DNA of 64,000 bases from Billgrantia azerbaijanica (lineage in GTDB: Bacteria; Pseudomonadota; Gammaproteobacteria; Pseudomonadales; Halomonadaceae): NCBI GenBank assembly GCA_004551485.1, contig SBLD01000015.1, positions 21,879 to 85,878 of the forward strand, given 5' to 3'. Positions 8,523 to 16,472 of the stretch are shown here, piece after piece; within the stretch, counting starts at the first letter, position 1; each line of letters starts with the position of its first letter. The notes below the pieces were generated by a model. It saw only the letters and a list, made by a program, of their open reading frames with translations, had not been told where the DNA came from and did no database searches. Position numbers and translations under genes: made by a program.

Positions 8523-8554
8523 GGGGCGCAGTGGGAAGCGCCCCTTCTTTTTTT
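8523..8554 (+). terminator. Orphan plus-strand intrinsic terminator
   Basis: Stem GGGGCGC / GCGCCCC with an 8-base loop followed by TTCTTTTTTT. Only plus-strand transcripts would be stopped here, but no plus-strand gene lies closer than the L,D-transpeptidase that ends at 7955. The hairpin and T-run are clear; what it terminates is unknown. Confidence 0.7.
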
Positions 8555-8588
8555 AACCAATCGCTGATCAAGCGTCAACCGATAATGT

Positions 8589-10430
8589 CTACTCATAGCC
8601 CTTGGCCTGCAGCCGGAACAGCGTGGCGTAGCGGCCGTCCAGCGCCATCAGGCTGGCGTGGTCCCCCTGCTCGAGGATGCGTCCGCCGCCGATCACCAGG
8701 ATCTGGTCGGCGGCGCGCACCGTGGAGAAGCGGTGCGAGATGAGGATGGTCATCTTGTCGCGGCTGTGCTCGCGGAAGTCGGCGTAGACCGCGGCCTCGG
8801 CGGCGGCGTCCATGGCCGCGGTGGGCTCGTCGAGCACCAGGATGTCGGCGTCCTTGCGCATGTAGGCGCGCGACAGGGCGATCTTCTGCCACTGGCCGCC
8901 GGAGAGCTCCTGGCCGCCCTTGAACCAGCGTCCCAGCTGGGTGTGGTAGCCGCCGGGCATGTCGGCGATGAAGTCGTCGGCGAGCCCGCGGCGGGCGGCC
9001 TCCTGCCAGCGTGACTCGTCCTCGAAGGCACCCACGTCGCCGGCGCCCAGATTCTCGCCCACCTTGAGCTGGTAGCGCACGAAGTCCTGGAAGATCACCC
9101 CGATACGCCGGCGTAGGGTGCGGATGTCCCAGTCGCGCAGGTCGCTGCCGTCGAGCAGGATGCGCCCTTCGCTGGGCTCGTAGAGGCGGGTGAGCAGCTT
9201 GATGAGGGTGGTCTTGCCCGAGCCGTTGGCGCCCACCAGCGCCAGGCTGTGGCCCGGCGCGAGGTGCAGGGAGATGCCGGACAGCGCCGCTGTGGTGGCA
9301 CCGGGATAGGTGAAGCCGACGTTCTCGAAGCGGATGCCGTCGCCGGGCGCGGCGCCCCGGGTCAGGGTGCCGCGCTGTGCCGGCACCGGCTGCTCCAGGT
9401 ACTCGTAGAGGTTGGAGAGGTAGAGGTTGTCCTCGTACATGCCGCTGATGGCGGTGAGGCTCGCCGAGAGCGCCGCCTGGCCCTGCTTGAAGACCATCAG
9501 GTACATGGTCATCTCGCCCAGCGTCAGCGTGCCGGTGACGGTCTCCACCACCACCCAGGCGTAGGCGCCGTAGAAGGCCAGCGTGCCCAGCAGGCCGAGC
9601 AGGAAGCCCCAGGTCTCGCGCTTGAGCGTGAGGCGGCGGTCCTCGGCGTAGAGGGTGTCGAAGATGTCGCGGTAGCGCCCCAGTAGCAGCGGCTCGAGGC
9701 CGAACAGCTTGACCTCCTTGATGCTGTCCTCGCGGGCCAGCACCGTTTCCAGGTACATCTGCATGCGCGTCTGGGGGGAGCGCCAGCGGAACAGGCGGAA
9801 GGCATCGCCGGAGAACTTGGCCTCGGAGACGAACACCGGCAGCGCGCCGATCACCAGCACCAGCAGTGCCCAGGGCGAGAAGCCCACCAGCAGCACGCCG
9901 AAGCTGCCGAGCGAGATGGCGTTCTGGAGCAGCGAGAAGGTCTTGTTGACCAGTCCCAGCGGGCGGGTGGAGGCCTCGCGGCGGGCGCGGGTCAGCTTGT
10001 CGTAGAACTCCGAATCCTCGAACTGGGCAAGCGTGAGGGTGCCCGCCTTCTCGAGGATCATCACGTTGACCTTCTGGCCGAGCAGGGCACGCAGCAGCGA
10101 CTGCTGGGCCGAGAGGCCGCGCTGAGCCAGGGCGATCACCGCGATGACGCCAGCCTCGGCCAGCACGTAGCGCAGAACCCCCCACCACTCGACCTGGCCG
10201 GTGGCCTCGTGGTGCGCCATGGCGGCGACCACGCTGTCGACGATCAGCTGGCCGATCCAGGCCGCCACCGCGGGCAGCACGCCGGCCACCAGGGTACAGG
10301 CGGCGAGCCCCAGGGTGAGCGGCCGTGAGGTCTGCCACACCAGCACCAGGGCGCGGCGGCTGTAGCGGAAGACGCCGAAGAAGGCGGCGATGCGGTTGTC
10401 GGGCGGCGGGGCGGGAGCGGTGCGGCGCAT
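8589..10430 (-). CDS. ABC exporter, fused permease and ATPase
   Basis: 613 residues: six membrane segments (about 25-320) followed by one nucleotide-binding domain, the half-transporter layout of MsbA-like exporters that work as dimers in the inner membrane. The ATPase has Walker A GANGSGKTTLIK (about residue 400), signature LSGGQWQKIALSRA (about 513), Walker B DILVLDEPTAAMD and the switch His in ILISHRFSTV. The variant signature GGQW, instead of GGQR/Q, occurs in a subgroup found beside biosynthetic or peptide genes, but no such neighbours are visible and the substrate is unknown. The ATG at 10430 has no strong ribosome site. It lies downstream of the M23 peptidase gene, separated by a long perfect hairpin. 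Confidence 0.92.
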   Translation of the reverse strand: MRRTAPAPPPDNRIAAFFGVFRYSRRALVLVWQTSRPLTLGLAACTLVAGVLPAVAAWIGQLIVDSVVAAMAHHEATGQVEWWGVLRYVLAEAGVIAVIALAQRGLSAQQSLLRALLGQKVNVMILEKAGTLTLAQFEDSEFYDKLTRARREASTRPLGLVNKTFSLLQNAISLGSFGVLLVGFSPWALLVLVIGALPVFVSEAKFSGDAFRLFRWRSPQTRMQMYLETVLAREDSIKEVKLFGLEPLLLGRYRDIFDTLYAEDRRLTLKRETWGFLLGLLGTLAFYGAYAWVVVETVTGTLTLGEMTMYLMVFKQGQAALSASLTAISGMYEDNLYLSNLYEYLEQPVPAQRGTLTRGAAPGDGIRFENVGFTYPGATTAALSGISLHLAPGHSLALVGANGSGKTTLIKLLTRLYEPSEGRILLDGSDLRDWDIRTLRRRIGVIFQDFVRYQLKVGENLGAGDVGAFEDESRWQEAARRGLADDFIADMPGGYHTQLGRWFKGGQELSGGQWQKIALSRAYMRKDADILVLDEPTAAMDAAAEAAVYADFREHSRDKMTILISHRFSTVRAADQILVIGGGRILEQGDHASLMALDGRYATLFRLQAKGYE

Positions 10431-10455
10431 GAGGAAAGGGCCGGAACGGCCGTCA

Positions 10456-10499
10456 CCCGTCCGCCTCGGCCGGCATGCTCAGCGGCCGAGGCGGACGGG
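10456..10499. terminator. 17-bp perfect hairpin between the M23 and ABC genes
   Basis: Arms 10456-10472 and 10483-10499 pair perfectly over 17 bases with a 10-base loop. It starts 8 bases after the M23 stop. There is no T-run on either strand, so it is a terminator-like or mRNA-end-protecting structure rather than a textbook terminator. Confidence 0.5.
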
Positions 10500-10507
10500 G
10501 GCGCCGA

Positions 10508-12223
10508 TCAGCTGTCGTCGTCGGTGTTGTCGTCGGGCTCGCCGGCGGTGCTGGCCACGACCGGCCCGGCCTCGCCGCGCTCCAGGGCGGCCAGCAGCGG
10601 CTCCGCCTGGCGCTGGAAGGCGAGCAGCGCCTCGCCGGAGAGGCTCTTGTTCTCGGGCAGCGAGACCTTCATGGCATCGACGGCGCGGTTGTTGACGTGC
10701 ACCTCGTAGTGGAGGTGCGGACCGGTGCTGCGGCCGCTGTTGCCGGAGAGCGCGATGCGCTCGCCCATGGTCACCCGGTCGCCGCGGTTGACCAGCTGCC
10801 GCGACAGGTGCAGGAAGCGGGTGCGGTAGCCGTTGTCGTGGCGGATCACCACGTAGCGACCGGCCAGCGGGTGGTTGCCCAGTTTCTCGACGCGGCCGTC
10901 GGCCGGCGCGACGATCGGCGTGCCGATGGGCATGGCGAAGTCGGTGCCCTTGTGGGGGCTGATGCGTCCGGTCACCGGGTGCTTGCGACGCAGGTTGAAG
11001 GAGGAGCTCAGCCGGTAGCTGCCGGTGAAGGGGCGGCGGCGGAAGGCCGGGTCGAGGCTCTGGCCGTCGGGCGTGTAGAAGTTGTTGTCGGCGCTGTTGC
11101 GCACCACGGTCAGGTCCATGCGCGCGCCGGCGTACTGGATCGCCAGCACCCGGGAGTCGAAGCTCTCGCCGTCGATGATGTCGGATTCCACCAGCACCTG
11201 AAAGGCATCGCCGCGACGGGTGTCGCGGCGAAAGTCGAGCTTCTTCTCCAGCAGGTGCGAGACCTTGGCGACCTCGGTGCTCGACAGACCCGTGGCCTGG
11301 GCGGAACGCGCAAAGCTGCCGCTGACGGTGCCGGCGAAGAGGCGCTGGGCGGCCTCGCCGGCGCGCTCGATGGTGGCCACGTCGAAGGAGTCGTCGGCGC
11401 GCTCGACGATCACGCCCTCGCGGGCGTTCTTCATCACGCGCAATTGCAGCAGCCGCTGCTGCTCGTCGAGCTGGTATTCGAACTGGTTGCCGACCCGCCA
11501 GTGGGTCAGCAGGCGCGGCTCGGGCAGGGCCTCGAGCAGGCGCATCGCCTCGCTGTAGCCCAGGCCGAGGCGATCCTGGGCCAGCACGGCGAAGGTGTCG
11601 CCGGGCTGGACGGTGTAAGTTTCCCATTCCGGCACGAAGGGTTCGGCCGCGGCGATCTCTTCTTCGAGGACGATGGGGCCTTCGGCGAAGAGCGCCAGCT
11701 CCTCGTCGGAGACGTTGTCATAGGAAGTGGCGGGGCCGTCGGCGCTTTCCTCGAGCGGTTCGTCGAGCATGCCGCTGGTCAGGGTGCCCAGCACCAGGGC
11801 GATGTGCAGGGCGCCGTCGTCGATCTCCGGGCTGGTGTCCGGTGCGTCCGGCGACAGACCGGCGGCAAGCGGCTCGGCGGCGGTCTCCAGGTCCGTCTTC
11901 TGGATGGCCCGGGTAGCGTCCAGATCGATGACCTCGCTGGGCACGAGCTGCGAGAGGGGAATCGTCTCGCGCGTGCTGTCGAGCGCCTGGCTCGCCACGG
12001 CGATGGCCTTGGCCACGGGCAGGCGGTCGGTGTCCAGGGAGGGGAGGCCGGGGCGGCTCTCGGGTGACAGCGGGAGGAGAACGGAGTCGGGAGCGTGTCC
12101 CTGGTGTCGGGCGTCATCGACGAGGGTGAAGATCTTCTGGGCGCCCAGCACCGTGACCATGGTGGCAACGGGTAACAGCAGCAACTTATGAGTGCGGGGC
12201 CGCGAATGAAGGATTCGCAACAT
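10508..12223 (-). CDS. M23-family murein endopeptidase, MepM-like
   Basis: 571 residues, inner-membrane anchored at the N-terminus (KLLLLPVATMVTVLGAQKIF) after a basic RILHSRPRTHK start typical of the OapA/MepM group. An acidic, low-complexity linker is followed by a LysM/OapA-type domain (TYTVQPGDTFAVLAQDRLG, about 203-250), a Csd3-type N-domain and the zinc peptidase at about 385-500 with ligands in HKGTDFAMPIGT, and HLHYEVH. These enzymes cut D,D-crosslinks so that new glycan strands can be inserted. The ATG at 12223 has no clear ribosome site, but the peptide after it matches the family. A LexA-like box lies 81-96 bases upstream. Confidence 0.92.
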   Translation of the reverse strand: MLRILHSRPRTHKLLLLPVATMVTVLGAQKIFTLVDDARHQGHAPDSVLLPLSPESRPGLPSLDTDRLPVAKAIAVASQALDSTRETIPLSQLVPSEVIDLDATRAIQKTDLETAAEPLAAGLSPDAPDTSPEIDDGALHIALVLGTLTSGMLDEPLEESADGPATSYDNVSDEELALFAEGPIVLEEEIAAAEPFVPEWETYTVQPGDTFAVLAQDRLGLGYSEAMRLLEALPEPRLLTHWRVGNQFEYQLDEQQRLLQLRVMKNAREGVIVERADDSFDVATIERAGEAAQRLFAGTVSGSFARSAQATGLSSTEVAKVSHLLEKKLDFRRDTRRGDAFQVLVESDIIDGESFDSRVLAIQYAGARMDLTVVRNSADNNFYTPDGQSLDPAFRRRPFTGSYRLSSSFNLRRKHPVTGRISPHKGTDFAMPIGTPIVAPADGRVEKLGNHPLAGRYVVIRHDNGYRTRFLHLSRQLVNRGDRVTMGERIALSGNSGRSTGPHLHYEVHVNNRAVDAMKVSLPENKSLSGEALLAFQRQAEPLLAALERGEAGPVVASTAGEPDDNTDDDS

Positions 12224-12303
12224 GGGTATCGGCCATGACTAATAGGTGAAAAAAGCGAAAAAAGGTGTGAGAACCTTAACCCATGACATATGGGCTGCCT
12301 AGT

Positions 12304-12319
12304 CTGTATATGCATACAG
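12304..12319 (-). promoter_or_regulatory. LexA (SOS)-type box upstream of the M23 peptidase
   Basis: CTGTATATGCATACAG fits the gammaproteobacterial LexA consensus CTGT-N8-ACAG with an alternating A/T-rich centre. The only gene that could be controlled is the M23 peptidase at 12223, because the pirin gene ends at 12431 and its terminator abuts the box. SOS control of this peptidase is an inference. Confidence 0.55.
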
Positions 12320-12361
12320 AAAAACCCCACCACCGCGGATCGCGAACCGCGATGGTGTGGG
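12320..12361 (-). terminator. Terminator of the pirin gene
   Basis: Imperfect stem of CCCCACCACCGCGG-type arms at 12325-12361, followed on the minus strand by five T (12320-12324), 70 bases past the pirin stop. Confidence 0.7.
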
Positions 12362-12430
12362 TAACGAGAAGTGAACGCTGTTCCTTAATCTTTGCCCATT
12401 GAACGTGAACAGTGTTCGAAAGGCAACCCC

Positions 12431-13291
12431 TCAGCCGCTGGTGAAGGTACCGTCGCGATAATCGGCCAGCGCCTGCTCGATCTCGCGCATGTCGTTCATC
12501 ACGAAGGGGCCGTAGTGGGCGATGGGCTCGCGGTGCGGGGTGCCGGCGAGCAGCAGCGCCTCGCCGCCGTGGCGGGTGGTGAGCGTCAGCGTCCGGCCCG
12601 GGCCGAGGCGCGCGAGCTCGCCGCTCGTCACGGGCTCGTCGCCCACCTCGAGCGTGCCGGCAAAGACGTAGACCGCCAGCGTCTCGGCGCTCGCCTCGAG
12701 GGTGAGGGTGGCCCCCGCCGCGAGCCGCACGTGCGCCACCGCGGCGTCGCCGGCCAGGGCATCCAGCGGGCCGCTCACGCCGTCGCCCGTGGCGGTCTGC
12801 CAGCGCCCGCCCAGGGCGATCAGCTCGGCGCCTGCCGCGCCGAGGCGAGGCATCTCGGAGCCGCGCACGTCGCGGTAGGTGGCCGGGCTCAGCTTGTCCC
12901 TGGCGGCCAGGTTGAGCCACAGCTGGAAGCCGTGCAGGCCGTGGCTGTCGGTCAGCGGCATTTCGGAGTGCACGATGCCGCGCCCGGTATGCATCCACTG
13001 GGCGTCGCCGGCGTGGATGGTGCTCGTGTGGCCGAGGTGGTCCTCGTGGGTCAGCCCGCCGTGGATCACGTAGGTCAGGGTCTGGATGCCGCGGTGCGGA
13101 TGGGGCGGGAAGCCGCCGAGGTAGTCGTCGGGGCGGTCCGAGCCGAGCTCGTCGAGCATCAGGAAGGGGTCGAGGCCGCCGCCGAAGTCGTGGATGCGCT
13201 GGATCTTCACGCCGTCGCCGTCCTGGCTGGGCTGGCTTCGCAGGCGGCGGTCGATGCGCCGGGCCTGGGGGGAAGTGGTGGCGTCGGGCAT
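12431..13291 (-). CDS. Pirin family protein
   Basis: 286 residues, full length for bacterial pirins (two cupin domains). The N-terminal cupin carries the metal ligands in FPPHPHRGIQTLTYV (about residue 55), the His in LTHEDHLGHT, and Glu/His in GRGIVHSEMP. Bacterial pirins bind iron and some have quercetin 2,3-dioxygenase activity; a physiological role is rarely known. The ATG at 13291 has GGAG at 7 bases; a longer frame upstream overlaps the regulator promoter. It is divergent from the LysR gene, which is the classic arrangement for a regulator and its target, with an inverted repeat between them. Confidence 0.92.
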   Translation of the reverse strand: MPDATTSPQARRIDRRLRSQPSQDGDGVKIQRIHDFGGGLDPFLMLDELGSDRPDDYLGGFPPHPHRGIQTLTYVIHGGLTHEDHLGHTSTIHAGDAQWMHTGRGIVHSEMPLTDSHGLHGFQLWLNLAARDKLSPATYRDVRGSEMPRLGAAGAELIALGGRWQTATGDGVSGPLDALAGDAAVAHVRLAAGATLTLEASAETLAVYVFAGTLEVGDEPVTSGELARLGPGRTLTLTTRHGGEALLLAGTPHREPIAHYGPFVMNDMREIEQALADYRDGTFTSG

Positions 13292-13341
13292 GGGAGATCT
13301 CCAGTGTCGGACGTTTGACTGGCATTCTAGAATGGAATTTT

Positions 13342-13364
13342 CGAAACTTAAGCGCATAGTTTCG
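13342..13364. promoter_or_regulatory. LysR-type operator CGAAACT-N9-AGTTTCG
   Basis: Perfect 7-base arms in the 98-base space between the divergent pirin and LysR genes. Contains the T-N11-A spacing of LysR-type sites. Probable binding site of the neighbouring regulator, controlling itself and the pirin gene. Confidence 0.65.
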
Positions 13365-13389
13365 CTTTCATGATTCGAGGGAATCGAAA

Positions 13390-14307
13390 ATGTCGCGAGT
13401 CACGCTGGCCCAGTGGCAGATGCTGGCGGCGGTGGTGGATCACGGCGGGTTCGCCCGCGCTGCCGAGGTCGTGCACAAGAGCCCGTCGACGCTCAACCAT
13501 GCCGTTCACAAGCTCGAGGAGCAGCTCGGTGTCCGGGTGCTGGAACCGGTGGGGCGCCAGGTGCGCCTCACCGAGGCCGGCGCGATGCTGCTGCGCCGGG
13601 CGCGCCAGCTCATCGAGAGCGCCGAGGCGCTGGAGGACGTGGCCGGCAGCCTGGCCGAAGGGCTGGAGGCCGAGGTGGTGCTGGCGGTGGACCAGATCTT
13701 CCCCGGCGACGCCCTGGCGCGGGCGCTCAGCCACTTCTCCGCGGCCTACCCCCATGTGCGGGTGCAGCTGCACGAGACGGTGCTCAACGGCGGGATCGAG
13801 ATGCTCTATGACGGGCGGGCCGACCTGGTGGTGTCGGGGCTGGCCGCGCAGGGCTTTCTCGGCGCGCCGCTGGTCACCGTGCGCTTCCTTGCCGTGGCGC
13901 ATCCCGACCACCCCCTGCACCGCCTGGCGCGCCAGCTCGACCTGCGCGACCTGACCCAGCACCGCCAGCTCGTGGTGCGTGATTCGGCGCTGCGCCAGTC
14001 GATGGATGCCGGCTGGCTCAAGGCCGAGCAGCGCTGGACCGTCAGCCATCTGGAGACCTCGGTCGACATGATTCGCCGGGGGCTGGGGTTCGCCTGGCTG
14101 CCCGAGACGCGCATCCAGGCCGACCTGGCCGAGGGCACGTTGTTACCGCTGCCGCTGGCCGCCGGGGGCGTGCGCGAAGTGCCCATGCAGGTGATCTTCC
14201 GCGACCGCGACCGCGCCGGTCCGGCGACCCACGCCATGGCGGAGTCCCTCGAACTGGCGGTCACCGAGACCTGCAGGATGGCGGGATCGTTCGAGCCCAT
14301 CGAATGA
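13390..14307 (+). CDS. LysR-family transcriptional regulator
   Basis: 305 residues. The N-terminal winged helix-turn-helix (about 1-62; QWQMLAAVVDHGGFARAAEV then HKSPSTLNHAVHKLEEQLG) is followed by the linker helix and a periplasmic-binding-like effector domain (about 90-295). The ATG at 13390 has GAGGGA at 8 bases. It is divergent from the pirin gene and upstream of the glutathionyl-hydroquinone reductase gene in the same direction, so both are candidate targets; their shared theme is quinone or electrophile stress, but the inducer is unknown. A similar regulator-pirin-reductase arrangement would support this. Confidence 0.94.
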   Translation: MSRVTLAQWQMLAAVVDHGGFARAAEVVHKSPSTLNHAVHKLEEQLGVRVLEPVGRQVRLTEAGAMLLRRARQLIESAEALEDVAGSLAEGLEAEVVLAVDQIFPGDALARALSHFSAAYPHVRVQLHETVLNGGIEMLYDGRADLVVSGLAAQGFLGAPLVTVRFLAVAHPDHPLHRLARQLDLRDLTQHRQLVVRDSALRQSMDAGWLKAEQRWTVSHLETSVDMIRRGLGFAWLPETRIQADLAEGTLLPLPLAAGGVREVPMQVIFRDRDRAGPATHAMAESLELAVTETCRMAGSFEPIE

Positions 14308-14322
14308 TTGGGCGCAAAACTC

Positions 14323-14334
14323 GCGCTTGAGCGC
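14323..14334. promoter_or_regulatory. Short inverted repeat GCGCT-TG-AGCGC before the reductase gene
   Basis: Lies 55-66 bases upstream of the reductase ATG, inside a stretch (AAACT ... AGTCTTT) that loosely echoes the half-sites of the pirin/LysR operator. May be a second, weaker regulator site. Confidence 0.3.
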
Positions 14335-14388
14335 CAAGTCTTTCGCTTTACCCTGTGGCTCATATTCCCAGCGAGCGAGGAGGCGGCC

Positions 14389-15393
14389 ATGGGCCTGCTG
14401 ATCGACGGCATCTGGCACGACCAGTGGTACGACACCGAGAAGCACGGCGGCGAGTTCGTGCGCGACGCCGCCAAGCTGCGCGACTGGATCACCCCCGACG
14501 GCGGCGCGGGGCCCGACGGCCAGCGCGGCCTGCCCGCCGAGGCGGGGCGCTACCACCTCTACGTGTCGCTGGCCTGTCCCTGGGCACACCGCACCCTGAT
14601 CCTGCGCCGGCTCAAGGGCCTCGACGGTTTGATTGGCGTGTCCCACGTGAGCCCGCTGATGCTCGACCAGGGCTGGACCTACGACGAGGCGGAGGGCTCG
14701 AGCGGCGATCCGATCAACGGCGCGGCCTACCACCGCGAGCTCTATACCCGTACCGATCCCCACTATACCGGGCGGGTCACCGTGCCGGTGCTGTGGGACA
14801 AGCGTGAGGGGCGCATCGTCAACAACGAGTCGGCGGAGATCGTGCGCATCTTCAACACCGCCTTCGACGATCTCACCGGCAACCGCCTCGACTTCTACCC
14901 GGCGGATCTGCGCGAGACCATCGATGCCATCAACGCCGACGTCTACGATCACGTCAACAACGGCGTCTACAAGTCGGGCTTCGCCACGCGGCAGGCGGTC
15001 TACGAGAAGCACGTGATGGCGCTGTTCGAGGCGCTCGATCGCCTGGAGTCGCGCCTGGCGGAACGCCGCTACCTCGCTGGCGAGTGGCTCACCGAGGCGG
15101 ACATCCGGCTGTTCACGACGCTGGTACGCTTCGATGCCGTCTACCACGGCCACTTCAAGTGCAACCTGCGGCGCATCGAGGACTACCCGAACCTGTCCAA
15201 CTACCTGCGCGAGCTCTACCAGTGGCCGGGCATCGGGGAGACGGTGGACTTCGACCACATCAAGCGCCACTACTACTACAGCCACGACACCATCAACCCG
15301 ACGCGCATCGTGCCCGTCGGCCCGCGCCTCGACCTCGGTCGGCCCCACGACCGCGAGCGGCTGCCGGGCCGGGGAATTCGGGAGAAAGAATGA
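14389..15393 (+). CDS. Glutathionyl-hydroquinone reductase (YqjG/ECM4 type glutathione S-transferase)
   Basis: 334 residues, the size of the GS-hydroquinone reductase (Xi-class GST) family that removes glutathione from glutathionyl-hydroquinones. The catalytic Cys is C63 in SLACPWAHRTLIL, the same position as in E. coli YqjG, and the C-terminal helical domain has the conserved Tyr-rich segment KRHYYYSHDTINPTRIVP. The ATG at 14389 follows GAGGAGG at 6 bases. It is 81 bases after the LysR gene and may be read from it or from its own promoter. A palindromic repeat starts 9 bases after the stop. Confidence 0.94.
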   Translation: MGLLIDGIWHDQWYDTEKHGGEFVRDAAKLRDWITPDGGAGPDGQRGLPAEAGRYHLYVSLACPWAHRTLILRRLKGLDGLIGVSHVSPLMLDQGWTYDEAEGSSGDPINGAAYHRELYTRTDPHYTGRVTVPVLWDKREGRIVNNESAEIVRIFNTAFDDLTGNRLDFYPADLRETIDAINADVYDHVNNGVYKSGFATRQAVYEKHVMALFEALDRLESRLAERRYLAGEWLTEADIRLFTTLVRFDAVYHGHFKCNLRRIEDYPNLSNYLRELYQWPGIGETVDFDHIKRHYYYSHDTINPTRIVPVGPRLDLGRPHDRERLPGRGIREKE

Positions 15394-15401
15394 GTTTGGT
15401 G

Positions 15402-15485
15402 GTGGGAGGCCGGCTCCGTCAGGCGCCCGGCGGCTGCCGCCTTGGCAGCGCTGCGCGCTGCTTCGCGAGCTGAAGCTCCCTCCCA
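15402..15485. repeat. Interspersed GTGGGAGGCCGG repeat, copy A
   Basis: Starts with the 17-base unit GTGGGAGGCCGGCTCCG and closes with CTCCCTCCCAC, so the ends pair. The inner bases GTCAGGCGCCCGGCGG are shared with copy B at 15520, but 16 bases present in copy B are missing here. A related copy lies at 36652-36743. Confidence 0.75.
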
Positions 15486-15519
15486 CGGTGCCTGTTTTCC
15501 CGTGCCGTGTGAGCGCAGA

Positions 15520-15568
15520 GTGGGAGGCCGGCTCCGCCGGGCGAAGGCGCCGTCAGGCGCCCGGCGGT
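15520..15568. repeat. Interspersed GTGGGAGGCCGG repeat, copy B
   Basis: Same 17-base start as copy A, then a core (GGGCGAAGGCGCCGTCAGG and onward) whose 23 bases occur exactly reverse-complemented in the copy at 36652. It ends at the YaiI stop codon. Looks like half of a REP/BIME-type palindromic element. Confidence 0.75.
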
Positions 15569-16020
15569 TATTGCCGGTTCTTCGCCAGCCACCTGTCCAG
15601 CGCATTGGCGAACTCGCGCCGGTCGCCGTCCGAATAGCCCTTGGGCCCGCCGGTGTGCTCGCCGCTGGCGCGCAGGGTCTCCATGAAATCGCGCATCTGG
15701 ACGCGCGCGCGGATGTTGTTCGCGTTCAGCGCCTCGCCGCGGCTGGTCATCACGCTGGCCCTGCGCTCGATGGCGGCCAGGGCCAGCGGCAGGTCCGAGG
15801 TGACGAGCAGGTCGCCGGGCTGGATCCGTTCGACGATCTCGTCGTCGGCGGCGTCGAAGCCGTGACTCACCGAGAGTCCCTTGACCCACTTCGAGGGCGG
15901 CAGCGGAACCTGGTGGTTGGCCACGAAGGTGGTCGGGGTGGCGGTACGCTCGGCGGCGCGCACGATGATCTCGCGGGCTGCCTTGGGGCAGGCGTCGGCG
16001 TCGACCCAGAGGCTCGGCAT
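15568..16020 (-). CDS. YaiI/YqxD family protein (DUF188)
   Basis: 150 residues of the DUF188 family, conserved in most bacteria and related to PIN/NYN nuclease folds, with no proven function. The N-terminal LWVDADACPKAAREII holds the invariant acidic pair, and VKGLSVSHGFDAADDEIVE and LLVTSDLPLA provide the remaining conserved Asp residues, as in a metal-dependent nuclease site. The C-terminal GGPKGYSDGDRREFANALD is family-typical. The ATG at 16020 has GGGAG at 7 bases and starts exactly at the family N-terminus; the frame continues upstream without similarity. Divergent from the helicase gene. Confidence 0.92.
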   Translation of the reverse strand: MPSLWVDADACPKAAREIIVRAAERTATPTTFVANHQVPLPPSKWVKGLSVSHGFDAADDEIVERIQPGDLLVTSDLPLALAAIERRASVMTSRGEALNANNIRARVQMRDFMETLRASGEHTGGPKGYSDGDRREFANALDRWLAKNRQ

Positions 16021-16472
16021 AGGGGGTCTCCCGGTAGATGGGGTGGAGCGGGCCTGCCGAAAGGACTGGCCAGGGGCAGGGGGCAATGGTAGCATGCGCA
16101 CTCCTCGCATGTGTTGACCCCACCATCATGACGACGCGACCTTGCCCTCGAAGGATGAGGCCAGCGCCGAAACGCCGGGCACAGCAATTACTGAACTGGG
16201 CCTGACGCGTTCGAATTGTGTAGATGGAGCGCCACCGAGATCCCGCCACCCGGGCGAGATCGGCGCAGACGGTCGCCACAGCGGCTTGCCCGGCCATCAC
16301 CGATGGCGCGAGCCGAATGCCAGGTGCGACCGGCGTCCCCGACTCCGTTTGTGAGCGCTGCCCTCCGGCCCAGCCGGCCTTTTCGATGGGCAGCAAGCCT
16401 GACCGTGTTGATCGCGTCAGGGGCGCCACCGATGTTTCTTGCCGGCCACGCCGGCCTACCAAGGTGTGATTG
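16021..16472. other. 452-base divergent intergenic region and helicase leader
   Basis: Between the yaiI-like gene (minus) and the helicase (plus). No protein gene is supported. It must hold both promoters. The helicase side contains a structured segment at 16357-16394. Long 5' leaders are typical of cold-inducible DEAD-box helicase mRNAs, which fits but is not shown. Confidence 0.6.
16357..16394 (+). promoter_or_regulatory. Nested stem structure in the helicase leader
   Basis: Outer arms GCTGCCC (16357-16363) and GGGCAGC (16388-16394) enclose an inner hairpin CCGGC-CCA-GCCGG followed by TTTT. It lies about 80 bases before the helicase ATG. Could be a folding switch or an attenuator; only the pairing is seen. 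Confidence 0.4.

Larger units (their letters stand above)
8286..8588. other. 303-base intergenic stretch with operator-like and terminator signals
   Basis: No convincing protein gene. It holds the leader of the DUF1127 gene, a perfect inverted repeat at 8426-8444 and a plus-strand intrinsic terminator at 8523-8554. Both flanking genes are on the minus strand, so that terminator has no known gene in front of it; a short plus-strand RNA is one explanation. Confidence 0.6.

Noticed and set aside
10431-10507. Classic terminator between M23 and ABC genes
   Set aside because: The hairpin is perfect but has no T-run on either strand; kept only as a hairpin.
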